A model generated the notes under the pieces. It had not been told where the DNA came from, ran no database searches, and saw only the letters and a list, made by a program, of their open reading frames with translations. Made by a program: the position numbers and the translations under genes. Shown in pieces: positions 1 to 6,789 of a DNA stretch of 14,130 nt. The stretch comes from Firmicutes bacterium CAG:534 (GTDB lineage Bacteria > Bacillota > Clostridia > Lachnospirales > Lachnospiraceae), in assembly GCA_000436115.1 (NCBI GenBank), contig FR894522.1, forward strand, positions 78,368-92,497. The letters run 5' to 3'. How positions within the stretch are numbered: position 1 is the stretch's first letter; every line of letters starts with the position of its first letter.

Positions 1-2
1 AG

Positions 3-326
3 AGCGTCATTGCAAAGCAGGACGAGCACGTTGCCAATACGGAAAAAGCATTTGAGGATGTAAAGGACGGCATCGACAAGTCCATTGAAAGCGTGCGGAC
101 GCTGACCGATAAGACCAAGCAGCTTGATGAAGCCAGAGTGAAGGTGGTGGATGTGGTGCAGAACCTGACAGCCATTGCCGAGGAAAATGCTGCAAGTACA
201 GAAGAAACCTCCGCTTCTGCATCTGAGGTAGGAGCAATTATGGAGAATATTTCCGATAACGCAAAACAGCTTAACGTGATTGCGGATGAATTGAAAGAGA
301 GCATAAGCCAGTTCCTGATCGAATAA
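3..326 (+). CDS. Methyl-accepting chemotaxis protein, C-terminal fragment
   Basis: The frame is open from the window edge and encodes the last 107 residues of a chemotaxis receptor; the sensor, HAMP and signalling tip lie outside the window. The visible part is a continuous coiled-coil helix containing VQNLTAIAEENAAST and ending in KESISQFLIE. These are the methylation-helix and C-terminal features of the MCP cytoplasmic domain, where Gln/Glu pairs are modified by CheR/CheB. The VQNLTA-EENAAST block matches the same region of the complete receptor at 4438-6129, so the two are paralogues of one class. There is no C-terminal NWETF-like CheR-tethering pentapeptide. An apparent internal start at position 93 is only a methionine inside the helix. 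The next gene starts 48 nt downstream without an obvious terminator between them. Confidence 0.9.
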   Translation, partial: SVIAKQDEHVANTEKAFEDVKDGIDKSIESVRTLTDKTKQLDEARVKVVDVVQNLTAIAEENAASTEETSASASEVGAIMENISDNAKQLNVIADELKESISQFLIE

Positions 327-374
327 GGTATCAGGTGACTTCACACAAAAAGAATACTGGCAAAAAGGAATGGC

Positions 375-1205
375 ATGGAATATCTTATTTTTGCGGTAGC
401 TGCGCTTCTTATCATTGTATGTCTGATGGGAAAGGGCTATCTTGATTACAAACAGGATCAAAAGATATTTATCAAAAAATTATATGAAAATTATGGCGTA
501 TTGCCGGAGAAGGAATACAAGCCAGAGCAGTACGCCACCATTTCCCATTATTTTGAAAGACATAAAGATGGTTTTTATGTAGATGACATTACATGGAACG
601 ATCTGGATATGGATGAGATCTTTATAAAGATGAATGCGGCTTATTCCGGGGCAGGTGAAGAATATCTTTATTATCTGCTCCGTACGCCGTGCGCACCGGA
701 AGAGGAAATGGCAGACCGGGAAAGACTGATTACTTTCTTTACAGAGCATCCGGAGGAAAGAGTGAGCTGCCAGTATCATTTTCATAAATTGGGAAGATGC
801 GGGAAATTTTCTATTTACGATTATCTGGAATACCTGGATAACCTGGGGGAGCGGAATAACCGCAGCCATTATCTGGCAATCCTGTTGTTTCTGGTCACAG
901 TGCTGATCATGTTTTTCAATCTGCCCATAGGGCTTTTTGCACTTGTCAGCGTCCTTGTGATCAATAACCTGACCTATTTCAGGGAAAGAAAAGAAATTGA
1001 ACCCTATATTACAAGCTTTTCTTATATTTTAAGGCTGCTTGAAGCGGCAGATCAGATCGGAAGGCTTTCGGCCAAGCAGCTAAAGGAAGAGCTTACCTTA
1101 TTGAAAACTGCCGGAAGCTCTATGAGCTCTTTTCGGAGAGGAGCGTCCCTGATTATGTCGGCAGGAGGAAACGCCACCGGAAATTCTGGAGGCAGCAAAG
1201 GTTAA
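375..1205 (+). CDS. Membrane-anchored MutS-like protein, N-terminal part only (3' truncated at a junction)
   Basis: The protein starts with a hydrophobic helix (residues about 3-20), continues with a MutS domain III-like helical region (the DLDMDEIFIKMN and AGEEYLYYLLRTP blocks, about 75-105) and has a second hydrophobic stretch at about 165-200. This resembles the clostridial membrane-associated MutS-related ATPases, which are roughly twice this long. The lever region continues through SSFRRGASLIMS and ends near GNATGN. After that, where homologues go on to the Walker A ATPase domain V, the DNA switches to rpsM coding sequence in another frame (junction about 1180-1186), so the last residues SGGSKG are read-through of foreign sequence. 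The ATPase is absent and the product should be non-functional. The start ATG at 375 is preceded by AAGGA at 365-369. MutS family membership is from motif recognition and is fairly firm; the exact role of this family is not known to me. Confidence 0.75.
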   Translation: MEYLIFAVAALLIIVCLMGKGYLDYKQDQKIFIKKLYENYGVLPEKEYKPEQYATISHYFERHKDGFYVDDITWNDLDMDEIFIKMNAAYSGAGEEYLYYLLRTPCAPEEEMADRERLITFFTEHPEERVSCQYHFHKLGRCGKFSIYDYLEYLDNLGERNNRSHYLAILLFLVTVLIMFFNLPIGLFALVSVLVINNLTYFRERKEIEPYITSFSYILRLLEAADQIGRLSAKQLKEELTLLKTAGSSMSSFRRGASLIMSAGGNATGNSGGSKG

Positions 1206-1455
1206 TCCGGATACTCGTGTAAGAGAATTGACAGACGAAGAGGTTAAGAGAATCAGCGAGGTTATTGAGTCTGGTTACATGGTAGAAGGTGATCTCCGTA
1301 GAGAGGTTGCTATGAATATCAAGAGACTTCAGGAGATTGGATGCTACAGAGGTATCCGTCACAGAAAGGGTCTCCCTGTTCGTGGTCAGAAGACAAAGAC
1401 AAACGCAAGAACCAGAAAAGGTCCTAAGCGTACAGTAGCAAACAAGAAAAAGTAA
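1183..1455 (+). CDS. rpsM: 30S ribosomal protein S13, 5'-truncated
   Basis: S13 sits in the head of the 30S subunit and contacts the P-site tRNA and the 50S bridge. From ILEAAKVNPDTRV (1183 onward) to the basic tail KGPKRTVANKKK, the frame is a near-textbook clostridial S13, with MNIKRLQEIGCYRGIRHRKG and the KTKTNARTRKG tail. About 90 residues remain of the usual 120 or so. The first 30 or so, including the canonical MARIAGVDLP-like start and YGIG motif, are missing because the upstream DNA is the MutS-like gene in a different frame. The frame is closed by TGA at 1150-1152. The only in-frame alternative start nearby is TTG at 1228, which is the Leu of RELTDEE and not a real start. An AGGAGG occurs at 1163-1168 but no ATG/GTG/TTG follows at normal spacing. 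As written this copy should not make functional S13. Confidence 0.85.
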   Translation: MLEAAKVNPDTRVRELTDEEVKRISEVIESGYMVEGDLRREVAMNIKRLQEIGCYRGIRHRKGLPVRGQKTKTNARTRKGPKRTVANKKK

Positions 1456-1486
1456 ATTTGATTAATGAGAAAGTAGGTTAGTTTAA

Positions 1487-1891
1487 ATGGCAGCAGCAAA
1501 AAAAGTTACAACTAAAAAAGTGACAAAGAAACGTGTCAAGAAAAACGTTGAACATGGACAGGCACATATCCAGTCTTCATTTAACAATACCATTGTTACA
1601 TTGACAGACAACGAAGGAAACGCTCTTAGCTGGGCAAGTGCCGGTGGTCTTGGATTTAGAGGTTCAAGGAAATCTACTCCCTATGCAGCGCAGATGGCAG
1701 CAGAGACAGCAGCAAAGGCAGCAATCGTACACGGCCTTAAGACCGTTGACGTTATGGTAAAGGGTCCTGGTTCAGGACGTGAGGCAGCAATCCGTGCCCT
1801 TTCTGCTTGCGGCATTGAAGTTACCAGCATCAGGGACGTAACACCGGTTCCTCATAATGGATGCCGTCCGCCCAAGCGTCGTCGTGTATAG
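1487..1891 (+). CDS. rpsK: 30S ribosomal protein S11
   Basis: Small-subunit platform protein that, with S18 and S21, shapes the mRNA path around the Shine-Dalgarno helix. At 134 residues it is of usual length, with a lysine-rich N-terminal extension of about 20 residues before the conserved core. Diagnostic blocks are HIQSSFNNTIVTLTD (about 27-41), SAGGLGFRGSRKSTPYAAQ (about 51-69), VKGPGSGREAAIRAL and the C-terminal DVTPVPHNGCRPPKRRRV. It lies 31 nt behind rpsM and 80 nt ahead of rpsD, the standard alpha-operon order. The ribosome binding site is weak (TAGG about 10 nt before the ATG), consistent with translational coupling in the operon, though that is inference. Confidence 0.98.
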   Translation: MAAAKKVTTKKVTKKRVKKNVEHGQAHIQSSFNNTIVTLTDNEGNALSWASAGGLGFRGSRKSTPYAAQMAAETAAKAAIVHGLKTVDVMVKGPGSGREAAIRALSACGIEVTSIRDVTPVPHNGCRPPKRRRV

Positions 1892-1971
1892 TTTGATCTG
1901 AATTTACAATTTGTCAGTTGGAAGAAGGCGCGAAGGCGCTGTAAACAATAGTATAATGGAGGATTTATTAA

Positions 1972-2565
1972 ATGGCAGTTAATCGTGTTCCGGTATTAAA
2001 GAGATGTAGAGCACTCGGACTTGAGCCCGCATATCTGGGTTATGACAAGAAGTCCAACAGAACAAATGCAAGAGCAGGAAAGAAAGTAAGTGAGTACGGC
2101 TTACAGCTTCGTGAGAAGCAGAAAGCAAAATTCATTTACGGAGTTCTTGAGAAGCCTTTCAGAAACTACTATGAAAAGGCTGATAGAATGAAGGGAATGA
2201 CAGGTGAAAACCTGATGGTTATGCTGGAGCGCAGACTGGACAGCGTTATCTTCAGAATGGGCTTTGCAAGAACCAGAAGAGAAGCAAGACAGATCGTTGG
2301 ACATAAGCATGTTCTGGTAAATGGAAAGTGCGTAAATATTCCTTCTTACCTGATCAAAGCAGGTGATGTGATCGAAATCAGAGAGAAATCCAAGTCCTTA
2401 CAGAGATACAAGGATATTGTTGAAATTACAGCAGGAAGACTTGTACCCGAATGGATGGATGTAGATCTGGAAGCATTAAAGGGAACAGTTAAGAACCTTC
2501 CTACAAGAGAAATGATTGATGTTCCTGTAAATGAGATGCTTATCGTCGAGTTGTATTCCAAGTAA
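1972..2565 (+). CDS. rpsD: 30S ribosomal protein S4
   Basis: Primary 16S rRNA-binding protein that nucleates 30S body assembly; in several bacteria it also represses its own operon translationally. The 197 residues are close to the usual 200. The N-terminal domain (1-90) contains the RRLDSVIFRMGFA segment, and the S4 RNA-binding domain follows at about 90-150 (RTRREARQIVGHKHVLVNGKCVNIPSYLIKAGD). Only one cysteine remains in the N-terminal region (VLKRCRALG), so this is the zinc-free C-minus type and not the four-Cys zinc-binding type. GGAGG at 1958-1962 sits 9 nt before the ATG and fixes the start. A TATAAT string at 1952-1957 has no matching -35 and is probably accidental. Confidence 0.98.
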   Translation: MAVNRVPVLKRCRALGLEPAYLGYDKKSNRTNARAGKKVSEYGLQLREKQKAKFIYGVLEKPFRNYYEKADRMKGMTGENLMVMLERRLDSVIFRMGFARTRREARQIVGHKHVLVNGKCVNIPSYLIKAGDVIEIREKSKSLQRYKDIVEITAGRLVPEWMDVDLEALKGTVKNLPTREMIDVPVNEMLIVELYSK

Positions 2566-2608
2566 TTAGCTTAGGAACTCGAGTTGTTCGTAAAGGAGGG
2601 TATTTGCA

Positions 2609-3568
2609 GTGTTTGATTTTGAAAGACCAAATATTGAGGTAGCAGAAATCTCTGAGGATAAGAAGTATGGCAGATTCGTGGTAGAACCTCTTGAGAGAGG
2701 ATACGGTATTACACTGGGGAACTCTCTTAGAAGAATTATGCTTTCTTCCCTTCCTGGTGCTGCTGTAAGCCAGGTAAAGATTGAGGGTGTGCTTCATGAG
2801 TTCAGTTCTATGGAAGGCGTGAAGGAAGATGTGACTGAGATTATCATGAACATCAAGAGCCTTGCTATCAAAAATAACAGCGATACAAACGAGCCTAAGA
2901 CAGCGTATATTGAATATGAGGGAGAGGGTGTTGTAAGAGCTTCCGATATTCAGTGTGATCAGGACATTGAGATCTTAAATCCTGACCAGCCTATCGCTAC
3001 CTTGAGCGGTAAGAATACCAAGCTTTACATGGAACTTACGATCACAAGAGGCAGAGGCTATGTAAGCGCAGATAAGAATAAGAGCGAAGACCTGCCTATC
3101 GGCGTGATCGCTGTGGATTCTATCTATACTCCCGTTGAGAGAGTCAATGTTACTGTTGAGAATACCCGTGTAGGACAGATTACCGATTTTGATAAGCTGA
3201 CCTTGGATGTACACACCAACGGTACTCTTGCTCCTGATGAGGCAGTGAGCTTAGCTGCAAAGGTGCTGAGCGAGCATTTAAGTCTTTTCATTGACCTTTC
3301 TGAAAATGCCAAGACCGCAGAGGTAATGGTAGAGAAGGAAGAGGATGAGAAGGAAAAGGTTCTGGAAATGAGCATTGATGAGCTTGAGCTTTCTGTTCGT
3401 TCCTATAACTGCTTAAAGAGAGCCGGTATCAACACAGTTGAGGAGCTTACCAATAAGACTTCTGAGGACATGATGAAGGTTCGTAACCTTGGTCGCAAGT
3501 CTCTTGAAGAAGTGCTTGCAAAATTAAAAGAATTAGGATTACAGTTAAATCCCAGTGATGAAGCGTAA
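2609..3568 (+). CDS. rpoA: DNA-directed RNA polymerase subunit alpha
   Basis: The alpha subunit dimerises to scaffold beta and beta' and contacts activators and UP elements. It has 319 residues, normal for Firmicutes. The N-terminal domain (1 to about 230) contains the conserved RFVVEPLERGYGITLGNSLR block and the SSLPGAAV segment of the dimer interface. It is followed by an acidic linker (EKEEDEKEK, about 240-250) and a C-terminal helix-hairpin-helix domain with ELELSVRSYNCLKRAGI and RNLGRKSLEEV, which carries the Arg that contacts DNA and activators. The start is GTG at 2609, the only plausible one: it is preceded by AAAGGAGG (2592-2599), and the residues after it (FDFERPNIEVAEI) match family N-termini. 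It is 43 nt behind rpsD. Confidence 0.98.
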   Translation: MFDFERPNIEVAEISEDKKYGRFVVEPLERGYGITLGNSLRRIMLSSLPGAAVSQVKIEGVLHEFSSMEGVKEDVTEIIMNIKSLAIKNNSDTNEPKTAYIEYEGEGVVRASDIQCDQDIEILNPDQPIATLSGKNTKLYMELTITRGRGYVSADKNKSEDLPIGVIAVDSIYTPVERVNVTVENTRVGQITDFDKLTLDVHTNGTLAPDEAVSLAAKVLSEHLSLFIDLSENAKTAEVMVEKEEDEKEKVLEMSIDELELSVRSYNCLKRAGINTVEELTNKTSEDMMKVRNLGRKSLEEVLAKLKELGLQLNPSDEA

Positions 3569-3590
3569 TCAGTAACGATATGAAACACAG

Positions 3591-3731
3591 GGCAGTAAGA
3601 CCAATGCGCATGCCCCATGTTCTCATAAATGGTAACCATGCATTCGGCAAATAAGACCAAAGCGCGTGGCCGGATGTACCATGAAGGGCATTTGCCCGCT
3701 GAGAAAAGAAGCTGAGGCTTCTTTGGAAAGG
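3591..3731 (+). promoter_or_regulatory. Structured, partly duplicated leader upstream of rplQ (candidate cis-regulatory RNA)
   Basis: The rpoA-rplQ gap is 170 nt, long for this normally compact operon. It contains an imperfect direct repeat, TAAGACCAATGCGCATG at 3596-3612 and TAAGACCAAAGCGCGTG at 3652-3668 (15 of 17 identical, 56 nt apart). The first copy can fold into a nested hairpin: AATGC/CATG at 3603-3612 pairs with CATGCATT at 3637-3644, and CCAT 3615-3618 pairs with ATGG 3629-3632. Two further hairpins follow: GGGC/GCCC at 3686-3697 and a 7-bp stem AAGAAGC/GCTTCTT at 3706-3723. The last ends just before the rplQ ribosome binding site (AAAGGA, about 3726-3731). No U-tract follows, so this is not a standard terminator. 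A role in controlling L17 synthesis or in mRNA processing is inference. Confidence 0.4.
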
Positions 3732-3738
3732 ATGAAAA

Positions 3739-4275
3739 ATGGCACAGTACAGAAAACTTGGAAGAACATCAGATCAGAGAAAGGCTCTTTTAAGAAGCCA
3801 GGTTACAAGCCTGATCTATAAGGGAAAGATCGTTACCACCCAGGCAAGAGCAAAGGAAGTTCAGAAGATCGTTGACGGACTGATCGCACTTGCCGTAAAG
3901 GAAAAGGACAACTTTGAAACTGTTAAGGTTTCCGCAAAGGTTCCTGTAAAGGATAAGGACGGAAAGAGAGTAAAGGAAGTTGTTGATGGCAAGAAGGTAA
4001 CCAAGTTTGAAACTGTTGAGAAGGAGATCAAGAAGGATCTTCCCAGCAGATCTCATGCAAGACGTCAGATGCTCAAGGTTCTTTACCCTGTAGTGGAAGT
4101 ACCTGCTACAAAGGCTGGACGCAAGAAGGGAACCAAGGAAGTTGACCTTGTTGCAAAGCTTTTTGATGAGTATGGCGTTAAGTACGCAAGCCGTAACGGT
4201 GGATACACCAGAGTGATCAAGATCGGCCAGCGTAAGGGCGACGGAGCTATGGAAGTAGTTCTTGAGCTTGTTTAA
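3739..4275 (+). CDS. rplQ: 50S ribosomal protein L17 with internal lysine-rich insertion
   Basis: L17 binds 23S rRNA near the tunnel exit. The N-terminal third (YRKLGRTSDQRKALLRSQ, TTQARAKEVQKIVDGLI) and the C-terminal third (LFDEYGVKYASRNGGYTRVIKIGQRKGDGAMEVVLELV) are canonical. The protein is 178 residues, against about 115-130 in most bacteria. The extra length is a charged, Lys/Val-rich insertion at about residues 57-102, placed between the LIALA helix and the SHARRQ helix. I recall longer L17 proteins in Lachnospiraceae, so the insertion is probably lineage-typical and not damage. The start ATG at 3739 has AAAGGA upstream. It is the last gene of the operon; a terminator follows 17 nt after the stop. 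Confidence 0.96.
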   Translation: MAQYRKLGRTSDQRKALLRSQVTSLIYKGKIVTTQARAKEVQKIVDGLIALAVKEKDNFETVKVSAKVPVKDKDGKRVKEVVDGKKVTKFETVEKEIKKDLPSRSHARRQMLKVLYPVVEVPATKAGRKKGTKEVDLVAKLFDEYGVKYASRNGGYTRVIKIGQRKGDGAMEVVLELV

Positions 4276-4292
4276 ATTAAATTGAACCAGTT

Positions 4293-4328
4293 AAATGCCG
4301 TGTGAAGTATTTCACACGGCATTTATTT
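4293..4328 (+). terminator. Intrinsic terminator of the rpsM-rplQ operon
   Basis: A perfect 14-bp stem (AAATGCCGTGTGAA at 4293-4306 with TTCACACGGCATTT at 4311-4324) closes a 4-nt loop GTAT and runs into ATTTATTTGTG, giving a moderate T-rich tail. It lies 17 nt after the rplQ stop and ahead of a separate promoter, so it marks the end of the ribosomal operon. Confidence 0.9.
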
Positions 4329-4360
4329 GTGTCCTTTACACAATACAAACGGAATAAATA

Positions 4361-4388
4361 TGGACAAAATTACAAGATATGGTATAAT
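4361..4388 (+). promoter_or_regulatory. Sigma-A type promoter for the chemotaxis receptor gene
   Basis: A -35 TGGACA (4361-4366), 16-nt spacer and perfect -10 TATAAT (4383-4388). The TG at 4380-4381 adds an extended -10 (TGGTATAAT). It lies 49 nt before the ATG at 4438 and just downstream of the rplQ terminator, so the receptor is transcribed independently of the ribosomal operon. It is not of the flagellar sigma-28 type as far as I can see. Confidence 0.65.
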
Positions 4389-4437
4389 GATTATATTAAA
4401 TTTATACATATCATACAACAAGGGGCTGTGAAATATT

Positions 4438-6129
4438 ATGAAAATGCAATCAAAAATGCTAGCAATGTCACTGTTTCCATTGATTATTCTTGGTATAACC
4501 ACCATTTTCTTTGGAAACGCCAGAATCAAAGAGGTTGTTACGGACAACATTGAAAACGGGCTTCAAGGCGCTGCCGCTGCTGTCCTGGATACGATCTCTT
4601 ATGCAGATGAAGGAGAATACCATGTGGAGGATGGCGTTCTCTACAAGGGCGAGTTTAACATATCAGAGGCTGTGGATATTGCTGACCATGTGAAAAGTGC
4701 ATCAGATATGGACATTACTGTATTTTACGGGGACATCAGATACATGACATCCGTTATGGACGAGAGCGGCAAGAGAGCCGTTGGAACCACTGCGCAGGAC
4801 ATAGTATCAGAGAAGGTTCTGAAGGGGAATCAGGAATACTTTTCAGATGATGTCAATGTAAATGGCAAGCCTTACTTTGGCTATTACGTTCCGGTTACGG
4901 AAAATGGAAGCACTGTAGGAATGGTATTTGCAGGAATGCCGCAGGCAGAGGCCAAGGCTGAAACAGACAAGATCATTGGTCTGATCGCCGGGATTATGTG
5001 CATCTTTGTACTGCTCTTTTCCACTTCTACCATTCTGGTGGTTCGAAGAATGGCAAAAAGCCTGAAGCAGGGAACTGCTGCTCTGGAAGAAGTGGCCTCC
5101 GGTAAGCTGAATGGAAAGATGGATGATAAGATTATAAAGCGTAAGGATGAGATCGGACAGATCAGCGGAGCTGTTGCCAAATTAAAGGATGAATTGAACC
5201 GTGTTATGTCTGGAATTATGGATGATAGCAAGGCTCTTCATGACAATTCAGAAGCTTTACATGAAAAGACAAGCACCAGTGCAGAGCATGTTACCCAGAT
5301 TGAGCGCGCTGTGGAGGAGATTGCAGAGGGCGCCGGAAACCAGGCGCAGGAGACCCAGAGCGCTACCGAGAATATCATTACCATGGGGAATATGATCGAG
5401 GATACCTCCAGAGAGGTGGATACCCTCAATGAAAATGCAAAACAGATCAAGATTTCCGGTCAGAATGCGGTTCAGACACTGGAAGAGCTGCAGAAGATCA
5501 GCGATAAGACCAGAGAGTCCATTGACATGATCTATGAACAGACCAACACCACCAATTCCTCTGCCCAGAAGATCAAGGAAGCAACTGCACTGATCACCGA
5601 GATCGCAGAGGAAACCAACCTTCTTTCCTTAAACGCATCTATTGAGGCGGCAAGGGCAGGAGAGCAGGGAAGAGGCTTTGCCGTAGTTGCAGGGCAGATC
5701 CAGAAGCTTGCAGAGCAGTCCAATGAGTCTGCAAGGCAGATCGAGGAGATCATTACCTCCCTTCTTGTTGACTCCGGTAAGGCAGTGGATACCATGGAAG
5801 CAGTGAAGGAGATCATGCACCAGCAGAATGAGAATGTGCTTAAGACGGACGAGCAGGTCCGCCAGGTTATCGGACAGGTAGACGAATCCATTGCCGCTAT
5901 CGGCAGAATTGCAGAGCAGAGCGATAAACTTAACGAAAGCAGGATTGTGATCACGGATACGGTGCAGAACCTGACTGCTGTGGCAGAAGAAAATGCAGCC
6001 AGCACCCAGGAATCCGCAGCGTCCATCACCCAGGTGGGCGAGCTGATCAGAGATATTGCAGAAATCGCAGAAGAGCAGAAGAAGATTGCCGTAAAGCTGA
6101 AAGAAAGCATGGAAGTATTTGAGGTATAA
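4438..6129 (+). CDS. Methyl-accepting chemotaxis protein with extracellular single-Cache-like sensor
   Basis: Transmembrane chemoreceptor of 563 residues that senses an external ligand and controls CheA autophosphorylation. Order: TM helix 1 (about 7-26); extracytoplasmic sensor (about 30-175) with the Cache-like GKPYFGYYVPV...GSTVGMVFAGMP block; TM helix 2 (about 179-201); HAMP (about 202-253); then a long coiled coil whose hairpin tip is EIAEETNLLSLNASIEAARAGE followed by QGRGFAVVAGQIQKLAE (about 388-425), the CheA/CheW-binding signature. The C-terminus MEVFEV has no CheR-tethering pentapeptide. The start ATG at 4438 has AGGGG about 12 nt upstream; the Met at codon 3 is an alternative. It has its own promoter and lies between rplQ and ecfA1, which are usually adjacent. 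The ligand cannot be told from sequence. Confidence 0.93.
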   Translation: MKMQSKMLAMSLFPLIILGITTIFFGNARIKEVVTDNIENGLQGAAAAVLDTISYADEGEYHVEDGVLYKGEFNISEAVDIADHVKSASDMDITVFYGDIRYMTSVMDESGKRAVGTTAQDIVSEKVLKGNQEYFSDDVNVNGKPYFGYYVPVTENGSTVGMVFAGMPQAEAKAETDKIIGLIAGIMCIFVLLFSTSTILVVRRMAKSLKQGTAALEEVASGKLNGKMDDKIIKRKDEIGQISGAVAKLKDELNRVMSGIMDDSKALHDNSEALHEKTSTSAEHVTQIERAVEEIAEGAGNQAQETQSATENIITMGNMIEDTSREVDTLNENAKQIKISGQNAVQTLEELQKISDKTRESIDMIYEQTNTTNSSAQKIKEATALITEIAEETNLLSLNASIEAARAGEQGRGFAVVAGQIQKLAEQSNESARQIEEIITSLLVDSGKAVDTMEAVKEIMHQQNENVLKTDEQVRQVIGQVDESIAAIGRIAEQSDKLNESRIVITDTVQNLTAVAEENAASTQESAASITQVGELIRDIAEIAEEQKKIAVKLKESMEVFEV

Positions 6130-6135
6130 GCAGGC

Positions 6136-6789
6136 ATGGACAATATTTATCAGGCTATAAAGGCGTTTTTTAAGGCGATCATCAATTTATTTGTGGCGGT
6201 GATCGATCTGTTTGCGGGACTGTTAAACGGGATTGCTTTTCTCTTTGAAAAGCTAAAGCCCAAAGCAGCAGAAAGGCTGCACAGCCTTGGCACAGAAAAG
6301 GAGGGCGCAGCTGCAAAGGAAAGCAGAGCAGTAAAGGAAAACGGAGTGACTATGGTAACAGAGATCAGAGAGCAGCTTGCAGCGCGGGTGAAGACAAAAG
6401 AGCAGTATTATTATGAGCATGCCTGCATGCAGGAAAGCGGAAGCGGGCTTTATATGATCGTTTTGGCCATCCTGACCTTTGCACTGTTTGGAAGCACCAT
6501 GTTATACAGCCAGGGAACCAAGCTCAGCACCAGGGTTCTGGCTGCTGTGATCATGGCGGCTCTTTGTGTGGCAGCCTGTGTGATGATCATTTCCATCCGC
6601 AAGAAGGTATTTCGCAGCAGAGTAGCCAGACAGATCCTGGAAGCAGAATTCAGCGGTCTGTTAAAGGATCAAGAGGTGCAGCAAACCGTGGAAGCGCCGG
6701 AGACAGAAAAAACGGAAGCTTCCGAACCGGAAGCTCCCGAAAAAGAAAAGATCCTGTCTATTTCTGAAAGGGCAAGAGAGCAGGCTTAA
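6136..6789 (+). CDS. Unrecognised membrane protein downstream of the chemotaxis receptor
   Basis: I do not recognise this 217-residue protein. It begins with an amphipathic to hydrophobic helix (about 8-37, rich in Phe/Ile/Leu), followed by a charged Ala/Lys/Glu helix (about 40-100). There are two probable transmembrane helices (about 104-124 and 133-153) separated by a short loop, then a cytoplasm-type basic segment and an acidic Pro/Glu/Thr-rich tail (about 183-206) ending ISERAREQA. It starts 6 nt after the receptor stop, so it is probably co-transcribed and translationally coupled; the ribosome binding site is poor. Its stop overlaps the stop of the convergent peptidase gene (TTAA at 6786-6789). 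A role linked to the receptor is possible from position but unsupported by any motif. Confidence 0.7.
   Translation: MDNIYQAIKAFFKAIINLFVAVIDLFAGLLNGIAFLFEKLKPKAAERLHSLGTEKEGAAAKESRAVKENGVTMVTEIREQLAARVKTKEQYYYEHACMQESGSGLYMIVLAILTFALFGSTMLYSQGTKLSTRVLAAVIMAALCVAACVMIISIRKKVFRSRVARQILEAEFSGLLKDQEVQQTVEAPETEKTEASEPEAPEKEKILSISERAREQA

Noticed and set aside
1228..1230. TTG as a genuine rpsM start
   Set aside because: It is the conserved internal Leu of RELTDEE; S13 homology extends 15 codons further upstream to the junction.
1892..1971. TATAAT at 1952-1957 as an internal promoter for rpsD
   Set aside because: No -35 at a suitable distance, and it overlaps the ribosome binding site region; probably chance.
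4302..4553. Small plus-strand frame running through the rplQ terminator
   Set aside because: It starts inside the terminator hairpin, spans the MCP promoter and overlaps the MCP start; no coding signal.
5532..6143. 203-residue minus-strand reading frame antisense to the chemoreceptor
   Set aside because: It mirrors the biased codon use of the MCP coiled coil, is Ser-rich with no recognisable domain, and has no ribosome binding site; a shadow.
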